A DNA stretch of 57,913 nucleotides from Candidatus Omnitrophota bacterium (GCA_016783605.1 JADHWG010000005.1:1-57913); one strand, 5' to 3'; numbered from the stretch's first letter, positions 41,010 through 49,550 are shown. The notes: generated by a model not told the origin, from the letters alone. Translations and numbers: made by a program.

Positions 41010-42236
41010 TTAGACCCGTTTTTTCCGTTCAATAACCAAACTTGTAATTCTGTTTTTGGACACGTCGTTTACGGTTATGGTAAACCCGTTAAATTCAATC
41101 GCGTTACCCGATTGCGGGATTCTGCCTGCTGCCAAGATAACGTATCCCCCAATGGTGTCAACAACATCGGTCTTAATATTCATCCCTATCGTTTCATTTA
41201 CTTCATCAATGTGAGTTTGTCCGTCAACTTCAAATTTACCTCGACCTATTTTACGAATTCTGGGTTCTTCAAAATCAAGTTCATCTCTTATTTCTCCGAC
41301 AATTTCCTCTAAGATATCTTCTATGGTAACAATTCCGGAAGTAACCCCGTATTCATCGGTAACAATTGCCATATGCGTGTTTTTTTTCTGAAGTTCCTGC
41401 AGAAGATCATCGATCTTCATGCTTTCCGGAGCAAAAAATGGTTTTTTGATAAACTCCTTTATCGGAAGTCCGGTATTCAACAAAAAATCTTTGGAATGGA
41501 TTATCCCGACAATGTTGTCGAGCGTATGGATAAAAACCGGAAAACGCGAATATTGGTTTTCCTTCGCTTTCGAAACAAGATCGCCGCGTTTTGAAGTTAG
41601 ATCCAACGCGACTATGTCTATACGGGGAGACATGATATCGGCGGCATTAAGCGCTTTAAATTCCAGAATATTGTCGATCATATCTTTTTCTTTTTCCTTG
41701 AGCGCCCCGTCCTTTTTACCCAAGAAAAATAACGACTTTATTTCCTGCTCTGTTATTTTAGGACGTCCCGCGGAAACTTTTATTCCGAAACTTCTAACGA
41801 TCGCGTACGCCAGAAAAGATAAAACCGCACGGATCGGGGTAAAAAATTTCTCAAGAAATTTTATCGGACCCGCCACGAAAAAAGAGATCTTCTCTCCGTG
41901 ATATAACGCGAATGTCTTGGGTGTAACCTCTCCGAAAATAAGAATAATGAACGTAATGATCACAATTGAACACCAGATACCTTTTTCCCCCCACCCGCGG
42001 TAAAAAAAATCGGACAGAACGGCACTGGCGGCCACATTAACTAAAGTGTTTCCGATAAGAATGGTGATAAGAAGTTTGTGAGGATCTTTTAACAAAGAAA
42101 TGACACGCTTCGCGCGGGATGAATTTATGGATTCTATCTGTTTAAACCGTATTTTGTCGATAGACAAAAAAGCGGTTTCCGAACCGGAGAAAAACGCTGA
42201 AGCGATGAGTAATGTTATAAAAACAGCTGCATCCAC
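41010..42236 (-). CDS. CNNM (DUF21)/CBS/CorC_HlyC membrane protein
   Basis: A 408-residue protein with the same order plus a C-terminal transporter-associated domain. It has a CNNM domain (FFSGSETAFLSIDKIRFKQIE; GEVTPKTFALYHGEKI), two CBS domains (AADIMSPRIDIVAL; MAIVTDEYGVTSGIVTIEDILEEIVGEI) and CorC_HlyC (KIGRGKFEVDGQTHIDEVNETIG). It probably moves or senses divalent cations. The start is GTG. Only two bases separate it from the short-form neighbour, so both are made together. Confidence 0.88.
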   Translation of the reverse strand: MDAAVFITLLIASAFFSGSETAFLSIDKIRFKQIESINSSRAKRVISLLKDPHKLLITILIGNTLVNVAASAVLSDFFYRGWGEKGIWCSIVIITFIILIFGEVTPKTFALYHGEKISFFVAGPIKFLEKFFTPIRAVLSFLAYAIVRSFGIKVSAGRPKITEQEIKSLFFLGKKDGALKEKEKDMIDNILEFKALNAADIMSPRIDIVALDLTSKRGDLVSKAKENQYSRFPVFIHTLDNIVGIIHSKDFLLNTGLPIKEFIKKPFFAPESMKIDDLLQELQKKNTHMAIVTDEYGVTSGIVTIEDILEEIVGEIRDELDFEEPRIRKIGRGKFEVDGQTHIDEVNETIGMNIKTDVVDTIGGYVILAAGRIPQSGNAIEFNGFTITVNDVSKNRITSLVIERKKRV

Positions 42237-42259
42237 GAATAAATCACATTTCCTGAAAG

Positions 42260-42712
42260 TTAATTTTCTTTCGTTAATTCTCGTCTGACGATCTCACTTA
42301 CGGTTTTTCCGTCAGCGGCGCCTTTTGTGCGAATCGCGACAGCTTTCATAACAGCACCCATATCCTTCATGGAAGACGCACCGGTTTCTTTTATAACCTC
42401 AAAAATAACACTTTCCAATGCTTCTGAGGTCATCTCTTCGGGCAGATAAACTTCCAGTATTGCTTTTTCCGCCTTCTCTTTCTCAGCCAGATCAATACGC
42501 TTTCCCTCGATAAATTTTTCTATGGATTCATTATGCCTGCGCACGGTTTTTTTAATTATGGCTATAACGCTTTCATCTGTCAGCTCTTTAGTTTTATCGG
42601 CAATTTTCTTATTCTTCATCTCACTAATGAGCATCCGTAAAACCGAAACTTTGGTCTTTTCGCCGCCTTTTAGCGCCTGTTTGAGTTGCTCGAATATTTT
42701 AGTTTCCATCAT
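42260..42712 (-). CDS. GatB/YqeY domain protein
   Basis: A 150-residue helical protein of the YqeY family (LKGGEKTKVSVLRMLISEMKNK; VIAIIKKTVRRHNESIEKF; AILEVYLPEEMTSEALE; GAVMKAVAIRTKGAADGKTVSEIVRREL). It is related to the tail domain of the tRNA-dependent amidotransferase subunit GatB, suggesting tRNA contact, but the function is not established. ATG at 42712 with GAGG nine bases upstream was preferred over an in-frame GTG. It follows def directly. Confidence 0.85.
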   Translation of the reverse strand: MMETKIFEQLKQALKGGEKTKVSVLRMLISEMKNKKIADKTKELTDESVIAIIKKTVRRHNESIEKFIEGKRIDLAEKEKAEKAILEVYLPEEMTSEALESVIFEVIKETGASSMKDMGAVMKAVAIRTKGAADGKTVSEIVRRELTKEN

Positions 42713-42723
42713 AACTTGTAACC

Positions 42724-43218
42724 TCACACATTTTGTTTATTCTTTTTCGCCTGTTTTAAAGAACGTACGGCAAGAAAATAACGTACGGGATCCAAATAGT
42801 CTATGATCAATTTTCCGTTTAAATGGTCAATTTCATGTTGAATGGCTTTCGCGAAAAGTCCGTTCAGAGTTTTTAGAAAGAATTTACCGCCGGCATCCTG
42901 CGCCCGTACAGTTATTTTTTCCGGACGCGTAACATTAACGGTTATCCCCGGCAAACTCAAACATCCCTCTTCCAATTTGGACCGTTCCTTTGACTCATCT
43001 TCAATAACGGGATTGATGTAACTCATAAGCCCGTCACCGGTATCGATAATAAGAGCTCTCAGCCCAAGCCCGACTTGCGGCGCGGCAAGCCCGATCCCTT
43101 GATTCGCGTACATGATGTTCGCCATATCATCCAACATTTTGACGGTATCACCATTAAACTTTTCAACCTTCCTGGTTTTGATCCTAAGACACGGATCGGG
43201 ATATGTTTTTATTTCCAT
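42724..43218 (-). CDS. def: Peptide deformylase
   Basis: Removes the formyl group from new polypeptides; 164 residues. The three motifs are intact: GIGLAAPQVG, EEGCLSLPG with the cysteine metal ligand, and QHEIDHLNG with the two histidine ligands and the catalytic glutamate. It is part of a run panD-def-yqeY. The stop of panD lies just upstream inside a palindrome. Confidence 0.95.
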   Translation of the reverse strand: MEIKTYPDPCLRIKTRKVEKFNGDTVKMLDDMANIMYANQGIGLAAPQVGLGLRALIIDTGDGLMSYINPVIEDESKERSKLEEGCLSLPGITVNVTRPEKITVRAQDAGGKFFLKTLNGLFAKAIQHEIDHLNGKLIIDYLDPVRYFLAVRSLKQAKKNKQNV

Positions 43219-43230
43219 AAACTCGCCTAT

Positions 43231-43270
43231 TTAACTGAGGGGTCGGGGAGTTTTTCGACCCCTCAGTTAA
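43231..43270. repeat. TTAACTGAGGGGTCG hairpin spanning the panD stop
   Basis: Perfect 15-base arms (43231-43245 and 43256-43270) enclose the loop GGGAGTTTTT. On the minus strand it could act as a terminator-like hairpin. The related sequence GGGGTCGGGGAGT also occurs at the right edge (57777-57913) and near 55060. Confidence 0.75.
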
Positions 43271-43616
43271 CCTTGCACTGATTATTCTTACCCAAAACAA
43301 CCTTTCTTACACTGAAATTATGACTTTCTTTCGTTTCCATGAAGCAATATGATAATATTACCAATCCATCTCCAACTTCACCTTTTCGAGCGGCGGGTCC
43401 GTAAAAACAAATTTTTCCGGAACCCGCTTTCTCTTCGATAGCATACGTTATAAATCTTTCACCGTTGTTGTTATTAAAAACATGAACTTGTTCGCCCGGC
43501 ATTATTTCCGATGCCTCCATTATGTTCTTATCTATTCCTATGCTTCCTTCGTATTCCGACTCTTTATTGGTCGCATAGGCGTTTGATATCTTTGACTTAC
43601 AAAAAATCCTTAACAT
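43263..43616 (-). CDS. panD: Aspartate 1-decarboxylase PanD
   Basis: Makes beta-alanine for pantothenate. The 117-residue proenzyme cleaves itself to create a pyruvoyl group. The cleavage site Gly24-Ser25 lies in [10 protein letters not shown]. The usual N-terminus ([16 protein letters not shown], with the catalytic lysine) and [24 protein letters not shown] are present. It overlaps thi4 by a few bases. The final residues (QCKVN) lie in a hairpin. Confidence 0.93.
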   Translation of the reverse strand: MLRIFCKSKISNAYATNKESEYEGSIGIDKNIMEASEIMPGEQVHVFNNNNGERFITYAIEEKAGSGKICFYGPAARKGEVGDGLVILSYCFMETKESHNFSVRKVVLGKNNQCKVN

Positions 43617-44425
43617 GTTATCATTTCCTCCTTGGGTACCGCTTTTAATCTCTTGGAGATCAGTTCGGCAACCCTTTTACCGGATATCAGCATTCCGCCA
43701 AAAATAGGTCCCATTCTCGGGCTTCCGAAAACAGCGTTCGCGGCCATACCCGCGGCATATACATTCGGAAAAATTTCCTTAGTATTTGCTGTCATGGATT
43801 TTTCACCGATATCAGCCCACATTGATCTTTCACCGAGAACTCCTCCGGTTTCAGTCGCAAGCCTGATCTTGGATTTTTTCTCCAAAAGATGCGCGACTTC
43901 CGAGGGGTGTCCCGTAGCATCGATAATGAACTTCGATTCTATGGTCATCGGATCGACATGTAATTTCGCCATACCCACCGTCGACCAGTTTATGACAAGC
44001 CCTTTGACAACATCGTTTTTGATCATCAAGTCTTCCACTTCCATCAGATTAAAAACTTTTAGTCCCGCCAAAGTGGCCTTTGAACAAAGGGTGGACACCG
44101 CCTGAACGGAATCGACCGTATAATATCCATCCTTATACTTTTCCGTTTTTACGCCAAATTCATCAAGTATTTCGCGGCCGAGATCCTGAACCACAATTTC
44201 ATTGAACATCATGCCGCCGCCCCACATACCGCCGCCGATGCTGAGTTTGCGTTCAAACAAAGAAACCTTCACCCCCGCTTTCGCCAAATAATATCCGGCC
44301 GTAAGACCGGCCGGGCCGGCTCCGACGATCACAACCTCACTTGTTAAATGGTTTACAAATTTCTTCGCGAAAGTTTCAATTATGGCTCTTGATATCGTTA
44401 CATCATTTAATGCTGTCTTCGTCAT
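43610..44425 (-). CDS. thi4: Thi4-type thiazole synthase (archaeal, sulfide-dependent form)
   Basis: Builds the thiazole half of thiamine from NAD and glycine; 271 residues. It has an FAD/NAD-type motif [40 protein letters not shown] and [11 protein letters not shown]. At the position where yeast THI4 has its sacrificial cysteine, the sequence reads KLHVDPM with histidine (about 156). This marks the catalytic, sulfide-using archaeal type rather than the suicide enzyme. No TPP riboswitch was seen upstream; the gene follows a lipoprotein gene with overlap. The start is ATG 44425. Confidence 0.92.
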   Translation of the reverse strand: MTKTALNDVTISRAIIETFAKKFVNHLTSEVVIVGAGPAGLTAGYYLAKAGVKVSLFERKLSIGGGMWGGGMMFNEIVVQDLGREILDEFGVKTEKYKDGYYTVDSVQAVSTLCSKATLAGLKVFNLMEVEDLMIKNDVVKGLVINWSTVGMAKLHVDPMTIESKFIIDATGHPSEVAHLLEKKSKIRLATETGGVLGERSMWADIGEKSMTANTKEIFPNVYAAGMAANAVFGSPRMGPIFGGMLISGKRVAELISKRLKAVPKEEMITC

Positions 44426-44780
44426 CACTTACTCCCTCTCCCAAAGGTGTTTTACTTATGTTCGTGAGGTTTTCCCCATCAAAATACAAATACAAATCTT
44501 CCGAAAAATATCCCGCGTTTACCGGAAAAGTGGGATACCTTCCTTTATACATCCACTCGTCACGAGAAGAACTCCACTCTTCCGAAATTACTATTCTTTT
44601 TCCATCCGGCTCTCCATATATGGAAACAACCTTATCTTGCGTCATTCCTATTTGAAGCGATCCCTCGCCCAACGGATCTTTTAACATTTCTTTCGCGCTC
44701 GGCAGTGTGACATCAGCGCATCCGGTTAGAAATAATCCAACCATCATAATCGCTACGATCCATAGACGATATGTTTTCAC
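44403..44780 (-). CDS. BamE/SmpA-like lipoprotein
   Basis: A 125-residue lipoprotein precursor with a short signal and lipobox (LFLTG/C, Cys at about 21). It is followed by [23 protein letters not shown] and EWMYKG, the pattern of SmpA/OmlA (BamE)-type domains, which assist outer-membrane assembly or bind peptidoglycan. The start was set at GTG 44780 because GGGAGG lies just upstream and the signal then starts properly. The longer frame upstream is translated palindrome. BamE membership is a pattern judgement. Confidence 0.7.
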   Translation of the reverse strand: MKTYRLWIVAIMMVGLFLTGCADVTLPSAKEMLKDPLGEGSLQIGMTQDKVVSIYGEPDGKRIVISEEWSSSRDEWMYKGRYPTFPVNAGYFSEDLYLYFDGENLTNISKTPLGEGVSDDEDSIK

Positions 44781-44813
44781 TTTTGACCTCCCTCTTATCA
44801 GTGACCAGTAATC

Positions 44814-45111
44814 GGGCACATGCAATGTGCCCCTACGGTTACGGCATTGTTCCACCAGTGTAAATGAAATCGGTCTACCCAATTCCATCGTAGGGGCACG
44901 GCATGCCGTGCCCTTACCTTCCAAAATAAAACCCTTCCATTCCACATAATCGGGCACATGCAATGTGCCCCTACGGTTACGGCATTATTCCACCAGAGTA
45001 GGTGAAATCAGTCTCCCAACTCCATCGTAGGGGCACGGCATGCCGTGCCCTTACCTTCCAAAATAAAACCCTTCCATTCCACATAATCGGGCACATGCAA
45101 TGTGCCCCTAC
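44814..45111. repeat. Tandem duplication, 137-138 bp period, of two palindrome families
   Basis: GGGCACATGCAATGTGCCCC starts at 44814, 44952 and 45089. Between these, each unit carries a diverged spacer (GGTTACGGCATT, TTCCACCAG), a GGGCACGGCATGCCGTGCCC copy and CTTCCAAAATAAAACCC. The array covers nearly all of a 327-base gap and supplies the TAG stop of the neighbouring PilZ gene (45108-45110). Confidence 0.88.
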
Positions 45112-45473
45112 TTGACTTTGTATGTGGAGTTATAGAACAGATCGCACAGGTATTTCAAGAAAACATTTTTATCGCGGTCTTCAATGTTCTCGATTTCCAC
45201 ACCGACATCGTACGGAGCTTTGTCTTCCAAATTTTTTTTATTCTGCCAAACTATCCTTGCGCTAAAAGTCACGGGATTTGCGGCAGACGGCAAACGCAAG
45301 GTCACTTTTATACTTTTGTCTTCCTCCAGCTTCTTGCTTGTTTCAAACCTTAATCCCACCGGAGAAACGTTTTTTGTAATCCCCTTTTCCAGATGTCCGC
45401 CTACTTTAACGGTTACCTCCAGCGGCACATCAATACGAACAAACCTTCTTCTCTCAAATGATTTTAATTTCAT
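45108..45473 (-). CDS. PilZ domain protein, copy 2
   Basis: A single-domain c-di-GMP receptor. The signature reads ERRRFVRID (RxxxR) near the N-terminus and NVSPVGLRF downstream, with WQNKKNLEDKAPYDVGVEI typical of the fold's later strands. No strong ribosome-binding site is present. ATG at 45473 places the motif near the N-terminus as in the other copies; a TTG at 45548 would add 25 residues. Its stop TAG is supplied by the edge of a palindrome. The gene follows a TIGR04073 gene. Confidence 0.75.
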   Translation of the reverse strand: MKLKSFERRRFVRIDVPLEVTVKVGGHLEKGITKNVSPVGLRFETSKKLEEDKSIKVTLRLPSAANPVTFSARIVWQNKKNLEDKAPYDVGVEIENIEDRDKNVFLKYLCDLFYNSTYKVK

Positions 45474-45556
45474 TTTGCTTCTATTCGCGAATGATCCGTT
45501 CGCAATTCCTTTCCAAAATTTTAAGATCGGATCTTTTCTTCTTGTCAAAGCAGCCG

Positions 45557-45931
45557 CTATTTCGATGAAGAAATAGCGGGAAAAACGCGAGGTTTTTCGT
45601 ATTCTCCCACAGGAAACGTTACCAAATCCGACACTCCGGATGCCGTTCTATTTAAGGTGTTTACCGTTCCCTTAAAAATCCCGACAATGACCCCCTTTAT
45701 CGGATTCTCTTCCATCATCCCGCCGATAACACTTTTAGGAAGTTCTGTCCATCCAAAACCCGCCTTGTTCAACACTTTCACCGCTTTACAGCTTGTATCG
45801 TCAAGGCCGTTATTTCCCTTGTTTTCCGCCTGAGTGTTACAGGTCCCGGCAACACCACTTTGCGCCGTCGCCGCCACTGAAAGAGACATTAAAACGAGCC
45901 CCGCAAGCAAATACGCCATCAGCCCCTTCAT
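45557..45931 (-). CDS. TIGR04073-type exported protein, copy 1
   Basis: A 124-residue protein with a signal peptide (about 1-23, cleavage near ATAQ). The mature part has the family pattern GFGWTELPKSVIGGMMEENPIKGVIVGIFKGTVNTLNRTASGVSDLVTFPV: a W-x-ELP start, a glycine-rich helix and a GxxxxVTFP end. TIGR04073 proteins occur in bacteria with exosortase systems; function unknown. This copy has an extra cysteine pair (TCNTQ...TSCKAV). No exosortase is visible in the window. A PilZ gene follows directly. Confidence 0.82.
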   Translation of the reverse strand: MKGLMAYLLAGLVLMSLSVAATAQSGVAGTCNTQAENKGNNGLDDTSCKAVKVLNKAGFGWTELPKSVIGGMMEENPIKGVIVGIFKGTVNTLNRTASGVSDLVTFPVGEYEKPRVFPAISSSK

Positions 45932-46010
45932 ATCCCATCTCCCATTCTATCGAATATTATGTGATGAAATATAACACAATTGATAATAAAAGTCAAATGA
46001 TGCCGGTTTT

Positions 46011-46089
46011 GTAGGGGAGGGCCTTGCGTCCTCCCGTTTATCAACAACAAAGATGCGAATGAACGGGAGGACGCAAGGCCCTCCCCTAC
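46011..46089. repeat. Inverted repeat with 28-bp perfect arms
   Basis: Arms at 46011-46038 and 46062-46089 begin with GTAGGGGAGGGCCTTGCGTC and end at its complement; the loop is 23 bases. The GTAGGGG flank matches the other palindrome families, but the core is different and longer. It fills the gap between the hydrolase-like gene and the TIGR04073 gene. Confidence 0.85.
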
Positions 46090-46093
46090 GTAT

Positions 46094-47926
46094 TCATTCT
46101 ATTGTTTTTTCTATTGTTTCTGCCTTTTTCTGAACATTATTTTCCAAGATCCATTTCATCATCTGCCCGCACACATCCTTTTGCGCCGCCATGTTACGTA
46201 GTATCTCCTTTTTTGAAGCCATTTGCTCGTCAAATCCAAGATCTCTCACCACTTGAACTTTCGCGGAAGACTTGCTTTCAGAGATCAATTTTCGCAAGAA
46301 ACTAACGGCACGCGAATCGAAAAATGTATTACCCTTTTCAAAAACCAACAAAAGAGGTTTTCTGAACGCTATCACCGCTTCATACGGATCTCTTAACAGA
46401 AAGTTTTTATACCCCTCAACGGGAACTTTTACGTCAAGAAAAAAAGAAGTTTTTTCCGTTTTCCGCGTTATCTCTTCACGCCATTTCTTGATTTTTTTCG
46501 CGTTTTCGCTCAAAAGTTCCTCGGGAACCGTTTCCAATCCGTTCCTTGCCCATACTGTTCTCAATTCTTTTTCTATATTTTCTTCCGCGGACAATCCATG
46601 TTTTTCAGGATTTAACGATAGGTTTAAAAGAACACACGAATTTATTATCGGAAGTTTTGACGCGGCCTCTAACGCTGAATATGCCCCCCCGGGAGGGCCT
46701 ATGAGCGTGATACGATCATGGGCCAATGAAGAATGTTTTAAAAGAAACTTGGCGGCCTCATTAATATTCTTCGTCTTTTCTTCATCCGAAAGCCAAACAA
46801 AACTCCCACGACTTTTCCCCTGTCCGGGGTTATCGAACATAAGAGCAATAAATCCGGCTTCCGAAAGGATCTTTCCGAATAGATCCGGAATATCTTTTTC
46901 TTCTCTAAAACCGGACATTTCTTTCGGCGCGATGATTACACCCGGAAATTTTCCGTCTCCGGTTGGAACCCAGATCTTTCCGGCTAAAAGAGAATCTCCG
47001 CTTTCAAAAAAAATCTCATGTTCATTGTTCTTTAGATCCATCTTCCGTTTCTCTTGACCGGCACCATTTTTTTCTACAAGATCCGCTTCTACAAAAGGCT
47101 CAAGAGATTTTTGCTCTTCTTTGCCGATCACCTTCAATTTATTCAAAACGGAACCCGCTTTTCTTCTCAAAGATCCGATTTTTTCCGCCGGTCCTTCTAT
47201 GCAATGCGTAAGCTCAAATTTTATTTTTCCCTTCTTAATTTTAACACACAAAATCCTGTGCTTATATTTGGACAAAAAGATCTTTATATCCGGTAATATC
47301 TTACTTTTGATAACAAAACTTTCCACTTCCGTTTTACGCCCGCTAACGGGAATATACTCGTCCTTTAAATATCTGATCTCTATTTTTTCCTCGATCGGCG
47401 GAACCGCTCCATCCATGGGGATCAAGAGACTAAAAAATTGTGTTCCTTTTTTCCAAAAATTGTATTTCTCAATAAGGGGCATATACAACATTATGTCTTC
47501 CGGAGAAAAGATCACATTTTCTACGTCAAATTTGACCTTTTCAAAAGTTATAAATTCCGGCGGATCCATATACAATAGGTCATATTTTCCGCCGCTTGCG
47601 GCAAACAAAGTCATACGTTTGCCGCGGGAAACTTTTTCGGATCTTTTTTCAAACTCCAAAGGCGACAATTCTCTCTTATCTAAAACCAATTTTTCCCTTA
47701 TCCGGTCGTATCCTCCAAAATCCGAATATTCTGCGCTACTTTTGTAAATAACTTTCTCTTCCGTCACGTATCTTTCAACACTAATGTTTCCCACAAAAAC
47801 GTCTTCAGAAAACGCCTTATATCTGTATCCAATATGCCCGCTTATATCGACGTAGAAAAACGCCGCCACCATGAGCAGCACCATAAAAATAATAACTGTA
47901 GCCATTATGAACACAAGCTTTTTCAT
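46094..47926 (-). CDS. Membrane-anchored alpha/beta-hydrolase-fold protein lacking the serine nucleophile
   Basis: A 610-residue protein with an N-terminal membrane anchor (about 4-25) and an extracytoplasmic region of about 270 residues of unknown type. The C-terminal hydrolase-like domain (about 300-600) has FDNPGQGKSRGSF at about 365-377. The nucleophile elbow is expected as GxSxGG but reads LIGPPGGAYSA at about 408-417, so the serine is replaced by proline and one residue is missing. It may be catalytically dead or a divergent fold member. Its start overlaps the stop of the 190-residue membrane protein gene by four bases. Confidence 0.65.
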   Translation of the reverse strand: MKKLVFIMATVIIFMVLLMVAAFFYVDISGHIGYRYKAFSEDVFVGNISVERYVTEEKVIYKSSAEYSDFGGYDRIREKLVLDKRELSPLEFEKRSEKVSRGKRMTLFAASGGKYDLLYMDPPEFITFEKVKFDVENVIFSPEDIMLYMPLIEKYNFWKKGTQFFSLLIPMDGAVPPIEEKIEIRYLKDEYIPVSGRKTEVESFVIKSKILPDIKIFLSKYKHRILCVKIKKGKIKFELTHCIEGPAEKIGSLRRKAGSVLNKLKVIGKEEQKSLEPFVEADLVEKNGAGQEKRKMDLKNNEHEIFFESGDSLLAGKIWVPTGDGKFPGVIIAPKEMSGFREEKDIPDLFGKILSEAGFIALMFDNPGQGKSRGSFVWLSDEEKTKNINEAAKFLLKHSSLAHDRITLIGPPGGAYSALEAASKLPIINSCVLLNLSLNPEKHGLSAEENIEKELRTVWARNGLETVPEELLSENAKKIKKWREEITRKTEKTSFFLDVKVPVEGYKNFLLRDPYEAVIAFRKPLLLVFEKGNTFFDSRAVSFLRKLISESKSSAKVQVVRDLGFDEQMASKKEILRNMAAQKDVCGQMMKWILENNVQKKAETIEKTIE

Positions 47927-48495
47927 ATGATATCTAATCCCGAGATAGAATAAACTATCGTTATTTTATCTTTGTTATTTTTCGCGAAATTGGTCTTATT
48001 CGAAAACTGTTCATATATTTCGTTGGGACAATTTCTGATCGAATGACGAAACGATATGCCTTCAGAAGGAAGAAGAACACTATAAGTCCGTCCTCTTCCA
48101 AAAAATAAAGAAACCGCGCGGCTCGAAAGTTTTTTGTCTCCCAACGGATAGATCCTCTCCTTATAAAGAACGCTTCCGTCACGCTTTTGAAAAGATACTT
48201 CCACTAACGCGGAAGATACGGTTTTGTTTGAATTGTTTTTCAGGCTTCCTTTAATGAACGGCAAACGCGCTCGTGAGGCGTGTGTGTCTGTTTCAACGCT
48301 CACGTTCGACAAAATGATATCTTTCCTGAAGAGTTCGGCGTTCAGCTTATAAATGGAATTACCGTAATTTGCCGCGGAACCGTCACCTTTAAATTGAATA
48401 TACAAATTGTACCCTACAAGCGTCAAGACAAACACCATCCCTATGATAAAGGATGAAAAACCGATCACTAATCTGTGTTTTCGTTTTATAAACAT
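47923..48495 (-). CDS. Single-pass membrane protein of unknown function
   Basis: A 190-residue protein with one membrane segment (about 9-33). The outer part (LSNVSVETDTHASRARLPFIKGSLKNNSNKTVSSALVEVSFQKRDGSVLYKERIY) has the look of a FxLYD-type beta-sandwich, which is inference. It overlaps the hydrolase-like gene by four bases and DUF4416 by ten, so all three form one operon. A joint envelope function is plausible. Confidence 0.65.
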   Translation of the reverse strand: MFIKRKHRLVIGFSSFIIGMVFVLTLVGYNLYIQFKGDGSAANYGNSIYKLNAELFRKDIILSNVSVETDTHASRARLPFIKGSLKNNSNKTVSSALVEVSFQKRDGSVLYKERIYPLGDKKLSSRAVSLFFGRGRTYSVLLPSEGISFRHSIRNCPNEIYEQFSNKTNFAKNNKDKITIVYSISGLDII

Positions 48496-49112
48496 GGGTT
48501 TTCAAGTTTCAGGTAACAGGTTACAGGTTTCAGGTTCCCCGCCAAAGGCGGGGCCGCCTCCGGCGGAGAACCTGCTACCTGTAACCTGTAACCTGCTACC
48601 TGTTCTCTATACATCTCCCTCACCTTGTTAAAATAATCGATCATCTCTTTTGACGCGTAATCGGGATACGTCCACGGCCATGGATTAAAAGTATTGTTTT
48701 GAAAAAATAAGGTGGCTTCGGCAAATATGCATCCGCCCAAATACACACGATGAGAATAATCTTTAGTGGTTAAAAGAACTAATTTCGCTTCGGTGATATA
48801 ACCCGGATCGATATTCACCATTCTTTTCCCGTTGGAAGATAGAGCGGTTTCAATATTATTCGTTTCCACCTTCACCCCAGGGATTTTGTCGCTATCGAAA
48901 AGCTCCTTAAAACATACAAGTTTACGCTCAAGAAGCGCTCCGAACTCTTCTTCGTAATAATCCGTATAATCAAACGGCAGCGTCACCGGAGCCGCTTCAT
49001 ACCGACCGTATCTCTTTTTCAATTCGTCCTCAGCGCGGCTTAAAAACTCCTCTTCCTTGAAAATTATGCTCGCGATCAACTTAACCGGTTTTTGTCCGAT
49101 GAAAAAACCCAT
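48486..49112 (-). CDS. DUF4416 family protein with repeat-encoded C-terminal tail
   Basis: A 208-residue protein. The first about 170 residues match DUF4416 (KPVKLIASIIFKEEEFLSRAEDELKKRYG; LPFDYTDYYEEEFG; NIDPGYITEAKLVLLTTKDYSHRVYLG; GCIFAEATLFF; WPWTYPDYAS). The last about 38 residues (YRLQVAGSPPEAAPPLAG...) are encoded by an inserted 7-base-unit repeat and a CCGCC palindrome, and are not part of the family. The function of DUF4416 is unknown. The yjbQ gene lies nine bases upstream. Confidence 0.85.
   Translation of the reverse strand: MGFFIGQKPVKLIASIIFKEEEFLSRAEDELKKRYGRYEAAPVTLPFDYTDYYEEEFGALLERKLVCFKELFDSDKIPGVKVETNNIETALSSNGKRMVNIDPGYITEAKLVLLTTKDYSHRVYLGGCIFAEATLFFQNNTFNPWPWTYPDYASKEMIDYFNKVREMYREQVAGYRLQVAGSPPEAAPPLAGNLKPVTCYLKLENPCL
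48494..48606. repeat. Composite repeat invading the DUF4416 gene
   Basis: 7-base units (CAGGTAA/CAGGTTA/CAGGTTT) flank CCCCGCCAAAGGCGGGGCCGCCTCCGGCGG, and their complements follow. It is the same family as 27988, 36047 and 38525, but here it lies within a coding frame that remains open. Confidence 0.85.
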
Positions 49113-49121
49113 CTCTATATG

Positions 49122-49538
49122 CTATTCTCCTATTATTTGCACAACTAACCGGCGCTCGCGCGGGCGGGTATCAAAATCACAAAATACAATTTGCTGCCAA
49201 GTTCCCAATGTTAATTTTTCATCAACAAACGGAACAGTCAAAGACGGTCCGATAAAAACCGACCGGATATGAGAAGATCCATTATCATCATGCCATGTTT
49301 TGCTGTGTTCGTAGATTTTTCCGGAGGGAGCGATAATTTCGAGAGAAGCTTTGAAATCCTTAACTAAATTCGGTTCATATTCTATGGTTGTTAGACCACC
49401 GGTTGACCCGGGGTTAAATACCGTAAGAGTACCGTTTTTCGCACGTAAAGAATCGATGATCTCCTGACAGTTCTTCGTGATATCGATTACATCGGTATTT
49501 CCCTTAGCTTTTAACGAGATATATTTTGTGACTATCAT
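49122..49538 (-). CDS. YjbQ/UPF0047 family protein
   Basis: A 138-residue protein of the YjbQ family: TVFNPGSTGGLTTIEYEP, the histidine motif WHDDNGSSHIRSVFIGPSLTVPF and LGTWQQIVFCDFDTRPRERRLVVQ are all clear. Members show weak thiamine-phosphate synthase activity in E. coli, but the physiological role is open. With Thi4 in the same window a link to thiamine is possible, though the two are 5 kb apart. It is next to DUF4416. Confidence 0.92.
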   Translation of the reverse strand: MIVTKYISLKAKGNTDVIDITKNCQEIIDSLRAKNGTLTVFNPGSTGGLTTIEYEPNLVKDFKASLEIIAPSGKIYEHSKTWHDDNGSSHIRSVFIGPSLTVPFVDEKLTLGTWQQIVFCDFDTRPRERRLVVQIIGE

Positions 49539-49550
49539 ATGAAGGCGCTA

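Noticed and set aside
44781-44963. N-terminal extension of the BamE-like lipoprotein
   Set aside because: The extension is translated palindrome sequence; the GTG at 44780 has a GGGAGG site and starts the signal peptide.
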